Origin: DASZRZ01 sp963732925 | GTDB lineage: Bacteria > Acidobacteriota > Terriglobia > Terriglobales > Acidobacteriaceae | Direction of reading: 5' to 3' | DNA: 64,000 nt | Assembly (NCBI GenBank): GCA_963732925.1 | Contig: CAVTBJ010000013.1 | Coordinates: 1-64,000, forward strand | Shown: positions 17,576 through 28,576 of the stretch, in pieces | Numbering within the stretch: position 1 is the stretch's first letter | How the letters are laid out: each line of letters begins with the position of its first letter | Notes under the pieces: generated by a model | Databases searched by the model: none | Seen by the model: only the letters and a program-made list of their open reading frames with translations | Told to the model about the DNA's origin: nothing | Program-made: the position numbers and the translations under genes

Positions 17576-18610
17576 TTACCGTTGCACCCGGCCCGAGCCG
17601 CCTCCCTTGATGAGGCCCTGTACTTCGTCCGCGGTGAGGCGGCAGAAGTCGCCGGGAATGGAGTGCTTGAGGCAACTGGCGGCGGTGGCGAACTCCAGCG
17701 CGTCTTGCGAAGAAGACAGGTTTTGCAGGCCGTATATAAGGCCCCCGGCGAAGCTGTCGCCGGCGCCGACGCGATCCACGATGTGGGTGATTTCGTAGCC
17801 GCGGCTGGTGAGAAACTGCTTGCCATCGTAAAAGCAGGCGGCCCAGGTGTTGTGGGACGCGCTGTGCGATTCCCGCAGCGTGATGGCAATGCCTTTCAGG
17901 TTCGAGTACTGCTTTAAAACCTTCTCCGCAAGTTTCTGGTACTGAGCGCGTTCCAGCTTGCCAGCATGAACGTCCACATCCGCCTGAATGCCTAGCGCCA
18001 TTTGCACGTCTTCCTCGTTGGCGATGGCATAGTCGACATACTTCACCAGCTCCGACATAACCTCGGAGGCCGGCTTGCCCCACCTCCACAGGTTCTTGCG
18101 GTAATTGAGATCGCAGGAGACGGTGACTCCCAGGGCGCGCGCTTTGCGCACCGACTCCATGGCCAACTGGGCGGCGGATTCGCTGATGGCCGGGGTGATG
18201 CCGGTGGTGTGGAACCAGGCAGCGTCCTTGAGGGTCGAGTCCCAATCAATGGCGCCGGGACGGGCGAGAGCGATGGCACTGCCGTCGCGGTCGTAGACGA
18301 CCTTGGAGGGGCGCTGGTTGGCGCCGGCTTCCAGAAAGTAGATTCCCAGACGTCCTTTGCCGCGCACGATACGGGAGGTATCGACGCCCAGGCGGCGAAG
18401 TTCGCCGATGGCGGCCTCCGCGATGGGATTTTTTTCGGGAAGCACGGTGACGTAGGCGACCGGCACTCCGAAAGAGGCAAGCGCTACCGCTACGTTGGCT
18501 TCGCCTCCGCCGAATGTGGCAACGAACTGCGGGCTCTGCAGGAAGCGCTCCATGCCCGGGGGCGCCAAACGGAGCATGAATTCGCCAAAAGTAATGGTTG
18601 GTTTTGACAT
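17576..18610 (-). CDS. kdgK: 2-dehydro-3-deoxygluconate kinase
   Basis: PfkB-family kinase that phosphorylates 2-keto-3-deoxygluconate to KDPG in the Entner-Doudoroff/hexuronate route. The 344 residues contain FGGGEANVAVALASFG near 33-48 and the catalytic DRVGAGDSF at about 279-287. GEFMLRLAPPGMERFLQ at the N terminus is typical of KdgK. The frame is open far upstream, but the ATG at 18610 is correct: it follows the aldolase stop by eight bases and starts the fold. Being co-transcribed with KDPG aldolase supports the assignment. Confidence 0.9.
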   Translation of the reverse strand: MSKPTITFGEFMLRLAPPGMERFLQSPQFVATFGGGEANVAVALASFGVPVAYVTVLPEKNPIAEAAIGELRRLGVDTSRIVRGKGRLGIYFLEAGANQRPSKVVYDRDGSAIALARPGAIDWDSTLKDAAWFHTTGITPAISESAAQLAMESVRKARALGVTVSCDLNYRKNLWRWGKPASEVMSELVKYVDYAIANEEDVQMALGIQADVDVHAGKLERAQYQKLAEKVLKQYSNLKGIAITLRESHSASHNTWAACFYDGKQFLTSRGYEITHIVDRVGAGDSFAGGLIYGLQNLSSSQDALEFATAASCLKHSIPGDFCRLTADEVQGLIKGGGSGRVQR

Positions 18611-18618
18611 GGGAGATC

Positions 18619-19263
18619 TCAACTGGCGCGCGCTTTGCGGATTTCTTCCAGGAACTGGCGGGCCAGGGTACTGATGGAAGCGAAGTCGCCGGTCTTGGCG
18701 CCCGCGATCAGGTTGCCGCCAACGCCGACGGCGACGGCTCCGGCTTTGACCCACTCGGCCACGTTCTTCACGCTCACTCCACCGGTGGGCATCAACTGTG
18801 CCTGCGGCAGGGGCGCCTTGACCGCCTTGACGAATGTGGGACCCAGGCTCTCGCCGGGAAATACCTTGATGATGTCGCAGCCGCACTCCATGGCCTGCAC
18901 GACTTCGGTGGGAGTGGCAACGCCGGGCATGTATGGGACCTGATAACGGTTGCAGAGGCGCGCGGTCTCGGGATTCACCGACGGGCTGATGATGTATTGG
19001 GCTCCGGAAAGCATAGCGACGCGAGCGGTCTCGGGATCGAGCACGGTGCCGGCTCCGAGGAGGATTTCCCCCTTGGAGAATCGCTTGCTGAGTTCTGCGA
19101 TCACCGTGGCCGCTCCGGGAACGGTAAAAGTAATTTCCAGGGCCACGACGCCGCCTTCGATGCAGGCATCGGCAATTTTCGCGGCGGTGGCGGGAGCGTC
19201 GGTGCGGACCACGGCTACCAAGCCGCACTCAACAATTCTGTCGATGAGTTTCCATTTCTGCAT
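18619..19263 (-). CDS. eda: KDPG aldolase (2-dehydro-3-deoxyphosphogluconate / 4-hydroxy-2-oxoglutarate aldolase)
   Basis: Class I aldolase that cleaves KDPG to pyruvate and glyceraldehyde 3-phosphate. In the 214 residues, ALEITFTVPGA holds the catalytic Glu43, CDIIKVFPGE holds the Schiff-base Lys133, and GAGTVLD and MPTGGV complete the TIM-barrel phosphate site. It is first in a two-gene operon with KDG kinase. A possible -10 (TAGAAT) lies about 95 bases upstream on the reverse strand. Confidence 0.94.
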   Translation of the reverse strand: MQKWKLIDRIVECGLVAVVRTDAPATAAKIADACIEGGVVALEITFTVPGAATVIAELSKRFSKGEILLGAGTVLDPETARVAMLSGAQYIISPSVNPETARLCNRYQVPYMPGVATPTEVVQAMECGCDIIKVFPGESLGPTFVKAVKAPLPQAQLMPTGGVSVKNVAEWVKAGAVAVGVGGNLIAGAKTGDFASISTLARQFLEEIRKARAS

Positions 19264-19464
19264 ATTTCTTAACGAGTCTCTCTCGAAGTTTCGGAACGCG
19301 ACCTTTTCCGAAAACGGCAGGCGCTCGGCTGCTCTAAAACTGAAATCGTCATTCTACAACAGAGCAGCATGCGGGGCTCAGTGACGGCGCAGATGCCCAG
19401 AGGGAAGCACGGCAGAAGGCCGCGGTTTTCCCAACAACGTGCTGCCGCTTGCCGGAATTCCTGG

Positions 19465-20793
19465 CTACCAGGCGACCAGTGCATCCTCGAACATCCTGCC
19501 CAGTTCTTCGCTGCCCGCGGGACGCGGGGACAGCTTGGTGACACGATGCTGGGGGAGGGTTCCCTCGATGAGCGCGGTAATGTCCGACGTTGAATAGCCC
19601 ACTGCGCGCAGGCCGTTGGGTGTGCCGAGGCGCTGCATGAACCAGGTGATGCGGTCGGCCAGGATGCGTCCAGCGTCTTCGGGGCGGCAGCGCGAGGTAT
19701 CGACGCCGAGGGCCTGGGCGGCATCCAGGTGCCGCTGCGGGTTGGCCGGAGCGGTGAAACGAAAAACCGCCGGAGCATTCAGGATGACGGAGAAGCCGTG
19801 CGGGACCAGCGGATGTCCCGTCCCATAGCCGGGAGCGCGGTACTCGCGCACCATGCCGGAGACGGGATACGACATTCCGTGGGGGAGATGGACACCGGCG
19901 TTGCCGAATCCCATGCCGGCGTAGGAAGCCGCCAGCAGCATGCTGGCGCGGGCTTCATCGTCGGAGGGATCTTCAACGGCACGAACGATGTAGGTTTCCA
20001 CCATGCGCAGAGCCTGCATCGACCAAATGTCGCTGATGGGATTCGATCCCTGATAGGCGGGACGGAGCTGGGGACGGCCAGGGTGCGGTCTCTGCCCAAA
20101 TGGCATCGCGGTGTAGGACTCGATGGCATGGCTGAGGATGTCGAGACCGCTGGAGGCCGCGACCTGCGGCGGCAGCGTGCGGGTGTTTTCCGGGTCGAGC
20201 AATCCCAGGGTCGGCTTGAGCCGCCGGTTGGCAATGCCGGTTTTGGCGTGCAGCGGGCTGTAGTCGAAGATGCTGACGCCGGTAGTTTCACTCCCGGTGC
20301 CGGCGGTGGTGGGAATGGCAATCAGCGGCTTCAAAGGGCCGGGCACGGGCAGGCCTTTGCCGATCGGCGGATTCACGTAATCCAGAAAGTCGGCGGGAGG
20401 ATAGGTGGTGTAGAGATTCACAGCCTTGGCGGTATCGATCGTGGAGCCTCCGCCTACGGCCACAAAAGCCTCAATGTCCTGGTGAGTGCGTGCGAAGTCG
20501 ATAGCATCCTGGAAAGAGGCATCGCTGGGCTCGACGCGAACGCGGTCATAGAGAACGAAGGACACGCCGGCATCCTGCAGCGACTGGAGCGCGGTTTGGA
20601 CCGGAGGCAGCTTGGCGAGCACGGGATCGGTTATGACCAGGATTTTATGGATCCCCAGGCCCGCCAGTTCCATTCCGACCTCGCGGGTCACTCCGGGGCC
20701 GAAACGAATGCTGGAAGCCGCCATTTCAAATGCAGTTTCGTTGTTCATCGGCAAAAATTTTATATCAGGTGGAGGCAAAAGGCTTACCTCCAT
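19465..20793 (-). CDS. Iron-containing alcohol dehydrogenase, hydroxyacid-oxoacid transhydrogenase type
   Basis: Group III Fe-dependent dehydrogenase of up to 442 residues. VGGGSTIDTAKA binds the cofactor; HAIESY, HLPHGMSYP and PHGFSV carry metal-binding histidines. The long segment RPAYQGSNPISDIWSMQALR, together with GFGNAGVHLPHGMSYPVSG and GTLPQHRVTKLSPRP, closely parallels eukaryotic ADHFE1/HOT, which couples gamma-hydroxybutyrate oxidation to 2-oxoglutarate reduction. The start is uncertain. ATG 20793 lacks a ribosome site; TTG 20778 has GGAGGT seven bases upstream; ATG 20748 is also possible. Neighbouring sugar-acid genes suggest organic-acid metabolism. Confidence 0.85.
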   Translation of the reverse strand: MEVSLLPPPDIKFLPMNNETAFEMAASSIRFGPGVTREVGMELAGLGIHKILVITDPVLAKLPPVQTALQSLQDAGVSFVLYDRVRVEPSDASFQDAIDFARTHQDIEAFVAVGGGSTIDTAKAVNLYTTYPPADFLDYVNPPIGKGLPVPGPLKPLIAIPTTAGTGSETTGVSIFDYSPLHAKTGIANRRLKPTLGLLDPENTRTLPPQVAASSGLDILSHAIESYTAMPFGQRPHPGRPQLRPAYQGSNPISDIWSMQALRMVETYIVRAVEDPSDDEARASMLLAASYAGMGFGNAGVHLPHGMSYPVSGMVREYRAPGYGTGHPLVPHGFSVILNAPAVFRFTAPANPQRHLDAAQALGVDTSRCRPEDAGRILADRITWFMQRLGTPNGLRAVGYSTSDITALIEGTLPQHRVTKLSPRPAGSEELGRMFEDALVAW

Positions 20794-20965
20794 CGAGGAT
20801 ATGGACGCTACCCAGAGCGGAAGGCTTTCGGCCTCGCAACCCTGATGGCCTTGGCAATTGGGTTTCCGGCATGCTCAAGTTGTACGTTAAGTTGTATGTT
20901 TCCCGGGATTCCATGTAAGGTTCGGAAATCGTCGCTTCACCTTCATCTGAGGAGAATGATCCAAC

Positions 20966-21217
20966 ATGGCAGAACCCAGCTACGAAGAGCTGAAAGCAAA
21001 ACTTGCGGAACTGGAAAAGCGAGAGACAACGCGGCGCCCGGGCGGCTTGCAGTTCAAAGTGAGTGAAAAGGGAGCGGTCAGCGTTTACGGCCTGGGCCGT
21101 TTCCCCGTCACCCTGTATTACGAGCAGTGGATACGCCTGCTGGGACAGAGCGACGATCTCAAGGAATTCCTGGAAGCCAACAAGAGCAGCCTGAAGCTGA
21201 AGACTGCCGAGGGATAA
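20966..21217 (+). CDS. Conserved small hypothetical protein
   Basis: An 83-residue soluble protein. A charged helix (YEELKAKLAELEKRE) leads into a compact conserved block, FKVSEKGAVSVYGLGRFPVT followed by LYYEQW, then a second helix. The block looks like a widespread uncharacterised family, but I cannot name it. GAGGAG (20950-20955) lies about 10 bases before the ATG. It is divergent from the HOT-like dehydrogenase. No membrane segment, metal motif or enzyme signature is visible. Confidence 0.75.
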   Translation: MAEPSYEELKAKLAELEKRETTRRPGGLQFKVSEKGAVSVYGLGRFPVTLYYEQWIRLLGQSDDLKEFLEANKSSLKLKTAEG

Positions 21218-21427
21218 TTGGGCTTCACGCCAGCCGTCGCGCTTCAGGATGACCCGATGACCCTGCCGGTTATCGAAAGCCTCCGATCAGGCGCGCAGTC
21301 TTTCGAAGAGAGAAGGAGCGCCCGGCATTTTTTGGCTGTCAGTCTCGGTGAGATCTCTCCCGTCGTTCAGGATCACAGGGTACCCGTTTTTGGCTGGCTG
21401 CTGAGCGAGTGCCGCCCAGAGCTGTCT

Positions 21428-21763
21428 CTAAGGGAAATGCACGCCCCAGAAGTGCGAGCCAGCGCTGTGATCCACGAACTCGATGCCGTACTGGCGCAGG
21501 GACTTCTTCTGCCCGATTTCGGAGACGACACGGGCGATCATGCTGGCACCCTGGTTGTTGGTCACTGTAATCAATGAAGACACCGGAATCTTGCGATCAG
21601 CGCTAACGGTGGCGCCGTTGCGGTTCAAATTCGTGGCAGTGGCGTCGAAACCTAAGGGATCGGCATTAGGGTCGGCGGGGGAAATGGCTACCCGCATCAT
21701 AAGTCGAAGCCGCTGGCTCCTGCGTTTTGCGGTATCTCGACTGAAGGACCTGGAAATCGACAT
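21428..21763 (-). CDS. PilZ-domain protein
   Basis: A 111-residue protein with an N-terminal basic RxxxR-type c-di-GMP motif (AKRRSQRLRLMMRVAI) and the second PilZ motif in ATATNLNRNGATV, where canonical D/NxSxxG is replaced by NLNRNG, so ligand binding may be altered. The rest (SLITVTNNQGASMIARVVSE, QYGIEFVD) fits the PilZ beta barrel. The frame opens further upstream with a TTG at 21853, but ATG 21763 begins just before the motif; neither has a strong ribosome site. Such single-domain PilZ proteins usually act as c-di-GMP receptors or adaptors. The gene is isolated. Confidence 0.7.
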   Translation of the reverse strand: MSISRSFSRDTAKRRSQRLRLMMRVAISPADPNADPLGFDATATNLNRNGATVSADRKIPVSSLITVTNNQGASMIARVVSEIGQKKSLRQYGIEFVDHSAGSHFWGVHFP

Positions 21764-22083
21764 ATTCAACAGATACACGCAGAGCGGGCGGCCCTCAAGG
21801 TTACGGCGGCCCTGTACCTGTTGACCTGGACCTAGCCGGCGGGACAGTCCCAAATCGGATGTGGCAGATGGCTGTTGGGCGGTGTACTAGCGGCAAGCAC
21901 GTCCTCGCTTCAGGCCAATAAGGGCATTTCTTTTCTGATGCCTGCAGTCATCGCCCCAAGTCCGGCGCAGCCCGCGGGAGCCTTCGGGGGGCGTTTCCGG
22001 CGGGCGTATAATCCTTCAAGTAAGCGAATTCCCGGGCCTTTTGCCCGGCACGCGGATGCTTCCCCTGGGGCGGTCGGAAGGAT
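21764..22083. promoter_or_regulatory. Leader of the MoxR-like ATPase gene: TATAAT box and hairpin
   Basis: These 320 bases hold no gene. TATAAT at 22007-22012 is a consensus -10. A hairpin CCGGGC-ctttt-GCCCGG (22032-22048) falls within the expected transcript, followed by GGAAGG just before the GTG at 22084. No good -35 is visible. The hairpin could modulate translation or stability. Confidence 0.45.
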
Positions 22084-23628
<1,545 letters not shown>

Positions 23629-23687
23629 TTGAGCGATTATGCCGTTGCATGATCCGGCTGTTGCCAATAACAGAATCACAAATTCTC

Positions 23688-24931
23688 ATGAAGCGAATTA
23701 CTTACAAGAAGTACGTTCCCGATCCGGCCTCCGAGATGAGCATGGAGGACCTGCTCTCGGCGCTCTCCGACTATCTGCTGAACAGCGGCTTTCAGAGCCA
23801 GTACGGGTTTTACGAGATGCAGGACCCGGAGCAGAGCCTCGACGAACTCCGCCGAGCCATCGAGGCGGCGCTGACCGAAGGCGACATGGTGGACGAGAAC
23901 ATGCGGGAGCGCCTGCAGCAGATGCAGATGGATGGCACGCTCGACGCAGCTGATCGAAAAGCTCATCCAGCGCATGGAGCAGGAAGACTACATCAGCATC
24001 GACCAGCCGCACGATCCGGCGCAGAAGCCCTCGTTGGCGGGCAGGTGGGGCAGTCGCAGGCACAGGCGCGATTCGAGATCACCGACAAGAGCCTGGATTT
24101 TCTGGGCTATCAAGACGCTGCGCGACCTGCTGGGCTCGCTGGGAAAGTCCAGCTTCGGACGCCACGACACCCGGGATATGGCTACCGGGATTGAAGCCAG
24201 CGGATCCTCGAAGACCTTACGAATTCGGCGACACCCTGAACCTGGACATCACGGCTACGCTCTCCAGCGCCATCCAGCGCGAGGGCCTTTCCCTGCCGCT
24301 GAACATTGAGTATTCCGACCTGCAGGTGCACCAGTGCGAGTACCAGTCGTCGTGCGCTACGGTGCTGATGCTGGACTGCTCGCACTCCATGATCCTGTAC
24401 GGCGAGGATCGCTTCACGCCGGCCAAGAAAGTGGCCATGGCGCTCTCCCACCTCATCCGCACGCAGTATCCCGGGGACTCGCTGAATCTGATTCTCTTCC
24501 ATGATTCGGCGGAAGAAGTCCCGCTGGGGCAACTGGCTCGCGTGAAGGTTGGTCCCTACTACACCAATACGCGCGAGGGGCTGCGCCTGGCACAGCGCAT
24601 CCTGCAACGCCAGCGCAAGGACATGAAGCAGGTCGTGATGATCACCGACGGCAAACCTTCAGCGCTGACCCTGGAGGACGGGCGCATCTACAAGAACGCC
24701 TTCGGACTGGATCCGCTGGTGGTCAGCCAGACGCTGGAGGAGGTCTCCAAGTGCAAGCGCGCCGGCGTGATGATTAACACCTTCATGCTGGCCTCGGACT
24801 ACGGCCTGGTGCAGTTCGTGCAGAAGGTCACAGAGATGTGCCGCGGCAAAGCGTATTTCACTACCCCTTATACACTTGGGCAATACTTGTTAATGGATTA
24901 TATGAGCCGCAAGACCAAGACCATTCACTGA
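23688..24931 (+). pseudogene. VWA-domain protein (MoxR partner), interrupted by four single-base indels
   Basis: From the ATG at 23688 (MKRITYKKYVPDPASE) the coding signal jumps frame four times: about 23946 (+1), 24041 (-1), 24111 (+1) and 24214 (+1). Rejoining the frames gives a continuous protein of about 410 residues without stops. A helical N-terminal half (ALSDYLLNSGFQSQYGF) leads to a C-terminal von Willebrand A domain with the metal site MLDCSHSM (MIDAS DxSxS-like, with C in place of one residue), then VVMITDGKPSA. It pairs with the upstream MoxR ATPase. All indels lie within 270 bp. Either sequencing error or recent inactivation would explain them. Confidence 0.8.
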
Positions 24932-24943
24932 TCCTTCGGATTT

Positions 24944-25978
24944 TTACCAGGCCGTCAGCTTCACCTTGTCAATCCACTCGTGGGCGTCGACGCCGCTGGC
25001 GTTCAAGTCGAGTTGGAACTGCATCCCTAAGGCATCCGCCCAGTAGATGGGATTTGCGTAGTAGGTTTGATTGACGCTGTGAGCGGCGCCGTCCACGACC
25101 AGTGTCTTGTAGCGATACTGACGGGAAGAGATCCGCTGCACGTACCACTGGATATGGTGCCAGGTTCCGGGAGCAAAGCGCTTGCACGGAATCGAGGTGC
25201 GCAACCAGGTATTCGTCGCCGAATTCCAGACGTCCCAGACCCCCAGGCCGAAGTTGCACTGGCTCCCGATCATAAACTCCTGGCCATTCACCGACTGCCA
25301 GAGGTCGTATTCAGCGGTCCAGAGATTATTGGCGGCGCCGCCATCGAACTGGACCCAGAAGTCCCAGATGAAGTTCGAGACCGAGTTCTGCGCTCCCAAT
25401 TTCTTGATCCACAAGACATTCGACCAGGCGGAACCGCCGTTGTAGAACTGGCGGCTGGAACCATCGAGCGAGGGAGAACCCTGGAAGGGAGCCGTCCAGT
25501 AGTTGCTTGTGCCGCTGGCTCCTCCGGCGCAGGAAGAGTCGCCGCAATCCGACCAGTCGCTGGTGCTGTCTTCCAGGTTCGACCATACTTTTGCGCTGGC
25601 CGGTGGCGTAGGCAGTGCGCTGCCGCTGCCGGGGGAAGCCGAGGTAACGTTCACCGTCAGCAGGTAGTCGCCCCAGGCGCCGTTGCTCTGCCAGGCACGA
25701 ACCCGCAACACATGCGAACCCGTGGGGAGCGACAGAGTGGCAGCAATGCTGTTCGTTGGACCGGGAGTGTGCCACGCCGCGACGTTGTCGGCATAGATGT
25801 ACCAGCCGGTTACTTGCACGCTTCCGGTGGCGTAAGCATTCACCGTGAACGGCGAAGATACGCTGGCCCCGCCATAAGGCGAGGAGACGGAAACGTTCAC
25901 CTGTGCAAATGCCGCTTGCGCGGCGCCCATGCAAAGAAAGAGAAAAATACCTGCCGCATAGAGCTTTCCAACGCCCAT
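24944..25978 (-). CDS. Secreted Ig-like plus lectin-like (concanavalin-type) protein
   Basis: A 344-residue exported protein. Signal peptide about 1-25 (FLFLCMGAAQAAFA). Residues 26-110 resemble a bacterial Ig-like domain often seen in acidobacteria (VSVSSPYGGASVSSPFTVNA, VLRVRAWQSNGAWGDY). A short Ser/Pro linker follows. The C-terminal 215 residues look like a jelly-roll (WSNLEDSTSDWSDCGDSSC, FIWDFWVQFDGG, GTWHHIQWYVQR). Probably binds polysaccharide or surface ligands; no catalytic acids can be assigned. It lies convergent with the VWA gene, 12 bases apart. Confidence 0.75.
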   Translation of the reverse strand: MGVGKLYAAGIFLFLCMGAAQAAFAQVNVSVSSPYGGASVSSPFTVNAYATGSVQVTGWYIYADNVAAWHTPGPTNSIAATLSLPTGSHVLRVRAWQSNGAWGDYLLTVNVTSASPGSGSALPTPPASAKVWSNLEDSTSDWSDCGDSSCAGGASGTSNYWTAPFQGSPSLDGSSRQFYNGGSAWSNVLWIKKLGAQNSVSNFIWDFWVQFDGGAANNLWTAEYDLWQSVNGQEFMIGSQCNFGLGVWDVWNSATNTWLRTSIPCKRFAPGTWHHIQWYVQRISSRQYRYKTLVVDGAAHSVNQTYYANPIYWADALGMQFQLDLNASGVDAHEWIDKVKLTAW

Positions 25979-26168
25979 GCGTGTCCCCCTGGAACGTGCA
26001 AAGTTGATGAAGTCTGGGCGAATCCTATTGGAGCTCTGGACTGCGGCTCTATCCGCCGGGGGCCCTAGTTCTTGCGAAGAAAGACACTGAGGGGTTGTAG
26101 GTGTAAGTTTGGGGTTTCTAAATTAAGGTAAGTTCATTACTTTTGCTGATTCGCTTTCACGGAACGTT

Positions 26169-27296
26169 ATGATCTTTGCCCTGGTCGCCGGCATCGCCCT
26201 GATTCTTGTGGTGCTGTGGGACGCCTTCGAGACGGTGATCCTTCCGCGCAGCGTCCGCAGGAAGCTGCGGCTCACGCGCGTGTTCTATCGTTCGGTGTGG
26301 CAGCCGTGGGCGAAACTGGCGTCCCTGGCCAAGAGCAAGCGGCGGGAAGCGCTGCTGAGTATTTTTGGCCCACTCTCGCTGCCGCTTTTACTGAGCGTGT
26401 GGGCGCTGGGACTGGTGGTGGGCTTCGCCATGATTCAGTGGGCACTGCAGGAGCCGCTCTCGGGGCTACGCTCCACCACCGACTTCCGCAACTATCTGTA
26501 CATGAGCGGCACGACCTTTTTTACCCTGGGATACGGGGATGTGGTACCCACCCGCTTTCTGGGCGAGGCCCTGGCCGTGCTGGAAGCAGGGACGGGATTC
26601 GGCTTTCTGGCGCTGGTGCTGGGATACCTGCCGGTGCTGTACCAGGCATTCTCCCGGCGCGAAGTGAACATCTCCCTTCTGGACGCGCGCGCCGGGTCTC
26701 CGCCCACGGCTTCGGAGCTGATCCGGCGGCACCAGCAGGACCACGGTCTGGAGGCGTTGCAACAACTGCTTTCCGACTGGGAGCGCTGGTCAGCCCAGCT
26801 CATGGAGAGTCATCTCTCCTATCCCGCGCTGGCATATTTCCGCTCGCAGCACGATAACCAGAGCTGGCTGGCTGCCCTGACTGTAGTGCTGGATGCCAGC
26901 GCGCTGGTGATGGTGAGTTGCGGCAGTCTCTACCGCCGCCAGGCCCAGCTCACCTTTGCCATGGCCCGCCACGCGGTGGTGGATCTTTCGCAGGTCTTCG
27001 GGGCGCGCCCGCAACAGTCACCGCACCCTCGCCTGACCCAGGCCGACTGGGAGCAGATGCGTCAAACGCTCACTCCGGTGGCCACTTGCGACTCGGAATC
27101 CAGCTTTGCGGAGCTTACCCGCCTGTGCTCCTTATATGAGCCCTACGTGGAGACGCTGGCGCGCTATCTGCGCCTCCGGCTTCCTTCGTGGCAGCCCGAG
27201 CGGTCCAAGGCGGACAACTGGCAGACCAGCGGATGGGACCGCCCCGCCTCAAGCCTGGCGCGTCCCACGCCAGACGATGAAGAAGAACACTTCTGA
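26169..27296 (+). CDS. Two-pore-helix-type potassium channel protein
   Basis: A 375-residue inner-membrane protein. TM helices lie near 2-20, 60-85 and 130-150, and the pore loop TFFTLGYGDVVP near 117 contains the K+ selectivity filter TLGYGD. An unusual cytosolic C-terminal half (about 165-375) is helical and has no RCK domain. The family (Ion_trans_2) conducts K+; gating by the C-terminal domain is inferred. Its stop is 18 bases from the stop of the convergent NmrA-like gene. Confidence 0.85.
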   Translation: MIFALVAGIALILVVLWDAFETVILPRSVRRKLRLTRVFYRSVWQPWAKLASLAKSKRREALLSIFGPLSLPLLLSVWALGLVVGFAMIQWALQEPLSGLRSTTDFRNYLYMSGTTFFTLGYGDVVPTRFLGEALAVLEAGTGFGFLALVLGYLPVLYQAFSRREVNISLLDARAGSPPTASELIRRHQQDHGLEALQQLLSDWERWSAQLMESHLSYPALAYFRSQHDNQSWLAALTVVLDASALVMVSCGSLYRRQAQLTFAMARHAVVDLSQVFGARPQQSPHPRLTQADWEQMRQTLTPVATCDSESSFAELTRLCSLYEPYVETLARYLRLRLPSWQPERSKADNWQTSGWDRPASSLARPTPDDEEEHF

Positions 27297-27314
27297 GTGC
27301 CTGGCCGCCAGCGC

Positions 27315-28218
27315 TCATGCCGCTTGCGACGCGCTTTGATATCGCGGGACGAATTCCTCCCTGGCAAAGGTGTCGTAGGACGTGGGTGTGGTGTTGCGCT
27401 GGGAGCGAGGCTCGAGAGCACGCATGTAGCCGGAGTTCAAGGCCGCGGCCATTTCCAGGATGAGGTCGGCCCCGTCCTTCGGACATTCCCGATGCCAGAA
27501 GGCCGGCGTGAACCTGCTCCTCCGACGCCTGAATGTAGGACAGGCCGGGTTTGTTCACCAGCTTTCCCAAGATGGCGGCAACTTCACTCATGCTGATGTC
27601 GCGCTGCCCTTGCAGTTCCCGTGTGCTGCTCCCGGAAAAGCTCAATTGCAGAAGTTTTTCGGCGGCCGCTGCGCCGATGTCACGGGTGGCAATCATGGGA
27701 AGCTTGAGATCAGGACGCAAAGGTCCGGCGGTAGTTCCCATGGTCTTGATGAGCTGAATCTGGGGCAACGTATTCTCCATGAAATATCCCGGACGCAGAT
27801 GCAGAACCTTGAGGCCGGCGATGCCATTAAGTTTTTCTTCCAGTTGACGCAGTCCCACCACAGGCCCGGTTTTCTCCGGCTTATCGGCGCCGATGCTGCT
27901 GAGAGAAACCACGTACTCGACGTGGGCATCCTTGACGGCGCGGGCAATGGCATCGCTGACGGTGTCCTGATAGGCGCGATAGTCCGCGCTGGCCACGGCG
28001 GGAGGGAGCATGACGTAGGCCGCCCGGGCTCCAGTAAAGGCGCGAGTCAGCGAAGCGCTGTCGGTGATTTCACTGACGAACGGTTCCGCCCCGCGCGCAG
28101 CCAGCGACTGCAAGCGCTCGGCGCTCCTGCCGACTGCGCGGACCTTTTGACCCTTGGCCAGCAAATGCATCGCAACAATGCTGCCGGAGTGTCCGGTTGC
28201 TCCGAGAACTGTATACAT
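27315..28218 (-). CDS. NmrA-like NAD(P)-binding oxidoreductase (one frameshift near the 3' end)
   Basis: Atypical SDR of about 300 residues. MYTVLGATGHSGSIVAMHLL is the GxxGxxG Rossmann start; VVSLSSIGAD and LRPGYFMENTL match NmrA/quinone-oxidoreductase proteins (QOR2-like). The frame is intact to about 27480. There one extra base diverts it into the opposite potassium-channel gene. Correcting it restores ADLILEMAAALNSGYMRALE and a natural TGA at 27315-27317, leaving a tidy convergent junction. Role: NAD(P)H redox sensing or quinone reduction, inferred from family only. Confidence 0.82.
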
Positions 28219-28300
28219 TCCGCACCTCCTTCTCCTTAGTCTGGATGCGCGAGGCAGGGCGCGGGCTCAAATTGTTACGGGAGACTTTTCCACAAGCTGC

Positions 28301-28576
28301 CTACAACTTGATGGGCTCGGTTGGCGGCTCACTGCCCTTGGTGGCCGTAGCGGATTTTTCCTGGCGCACCGCGGCTTCGGCCGCCTGGAAACCGATCTTG
28401 GAGTGAGTGCCATCGCAGAAGGGCTTGTTGGTGGAAGCTCCGCAGCGGCAGAGGGAGATGCCGGGCTTGCCGCTCAGGTCGTGACGGTTGCCGTCGGCGT
28501 CCACCAGTTCCAGGTTCTCCAGCCCCTCGACACGATACGGTCCATTCTTGCGGATTGTGATCTTCACTTGCGCCAT
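28301..28576 (-). CDS. CDGSH iron-sulfur domain protein
   Basis: A 91-residue protein with the CDGSH [2Fe-2S] motif CRCGASTNKPFCDGTHSKIGF. The 3Cys-1His ligands are Cys43, Cys45, Cys54 and His58. It also has the short N-terminal KITIRKNGPYRVEG common in bacterial single-CDGSH proteins. Such proteins transfer electrons or clusters. The start at 28576 is set by AAGGAG seven bases upstream; an upstream ATG at 28600 has none. An extended -10 box lies at 28618-28626. A degenerate copy of this promoter and 5' end lies at 30567-30652. Confidence 0.9.
   Translation of the reverse strand: MAQVKITIRKNGPYRVEGLENLELVDADGNRHDLSGKPGISLCRCGASTNKPFCDGTHSKIGFQAAEAAVRQEKSATATKGSEPPTEPIKL

Noticed and set aside
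19729..21066. 445-codon forward frame opposite the Fe-alcohol dehydrogenase
   Set aside because: Shadow of the dehydrogenase gene; it also overlaps the real 83-aa gene in a different frame.
21218..21577. 119-codon forward frame after the 83-aa gene
   Set aside because: Overlaps the PilZ gene on the other strand, with no ribosome site and no family features.
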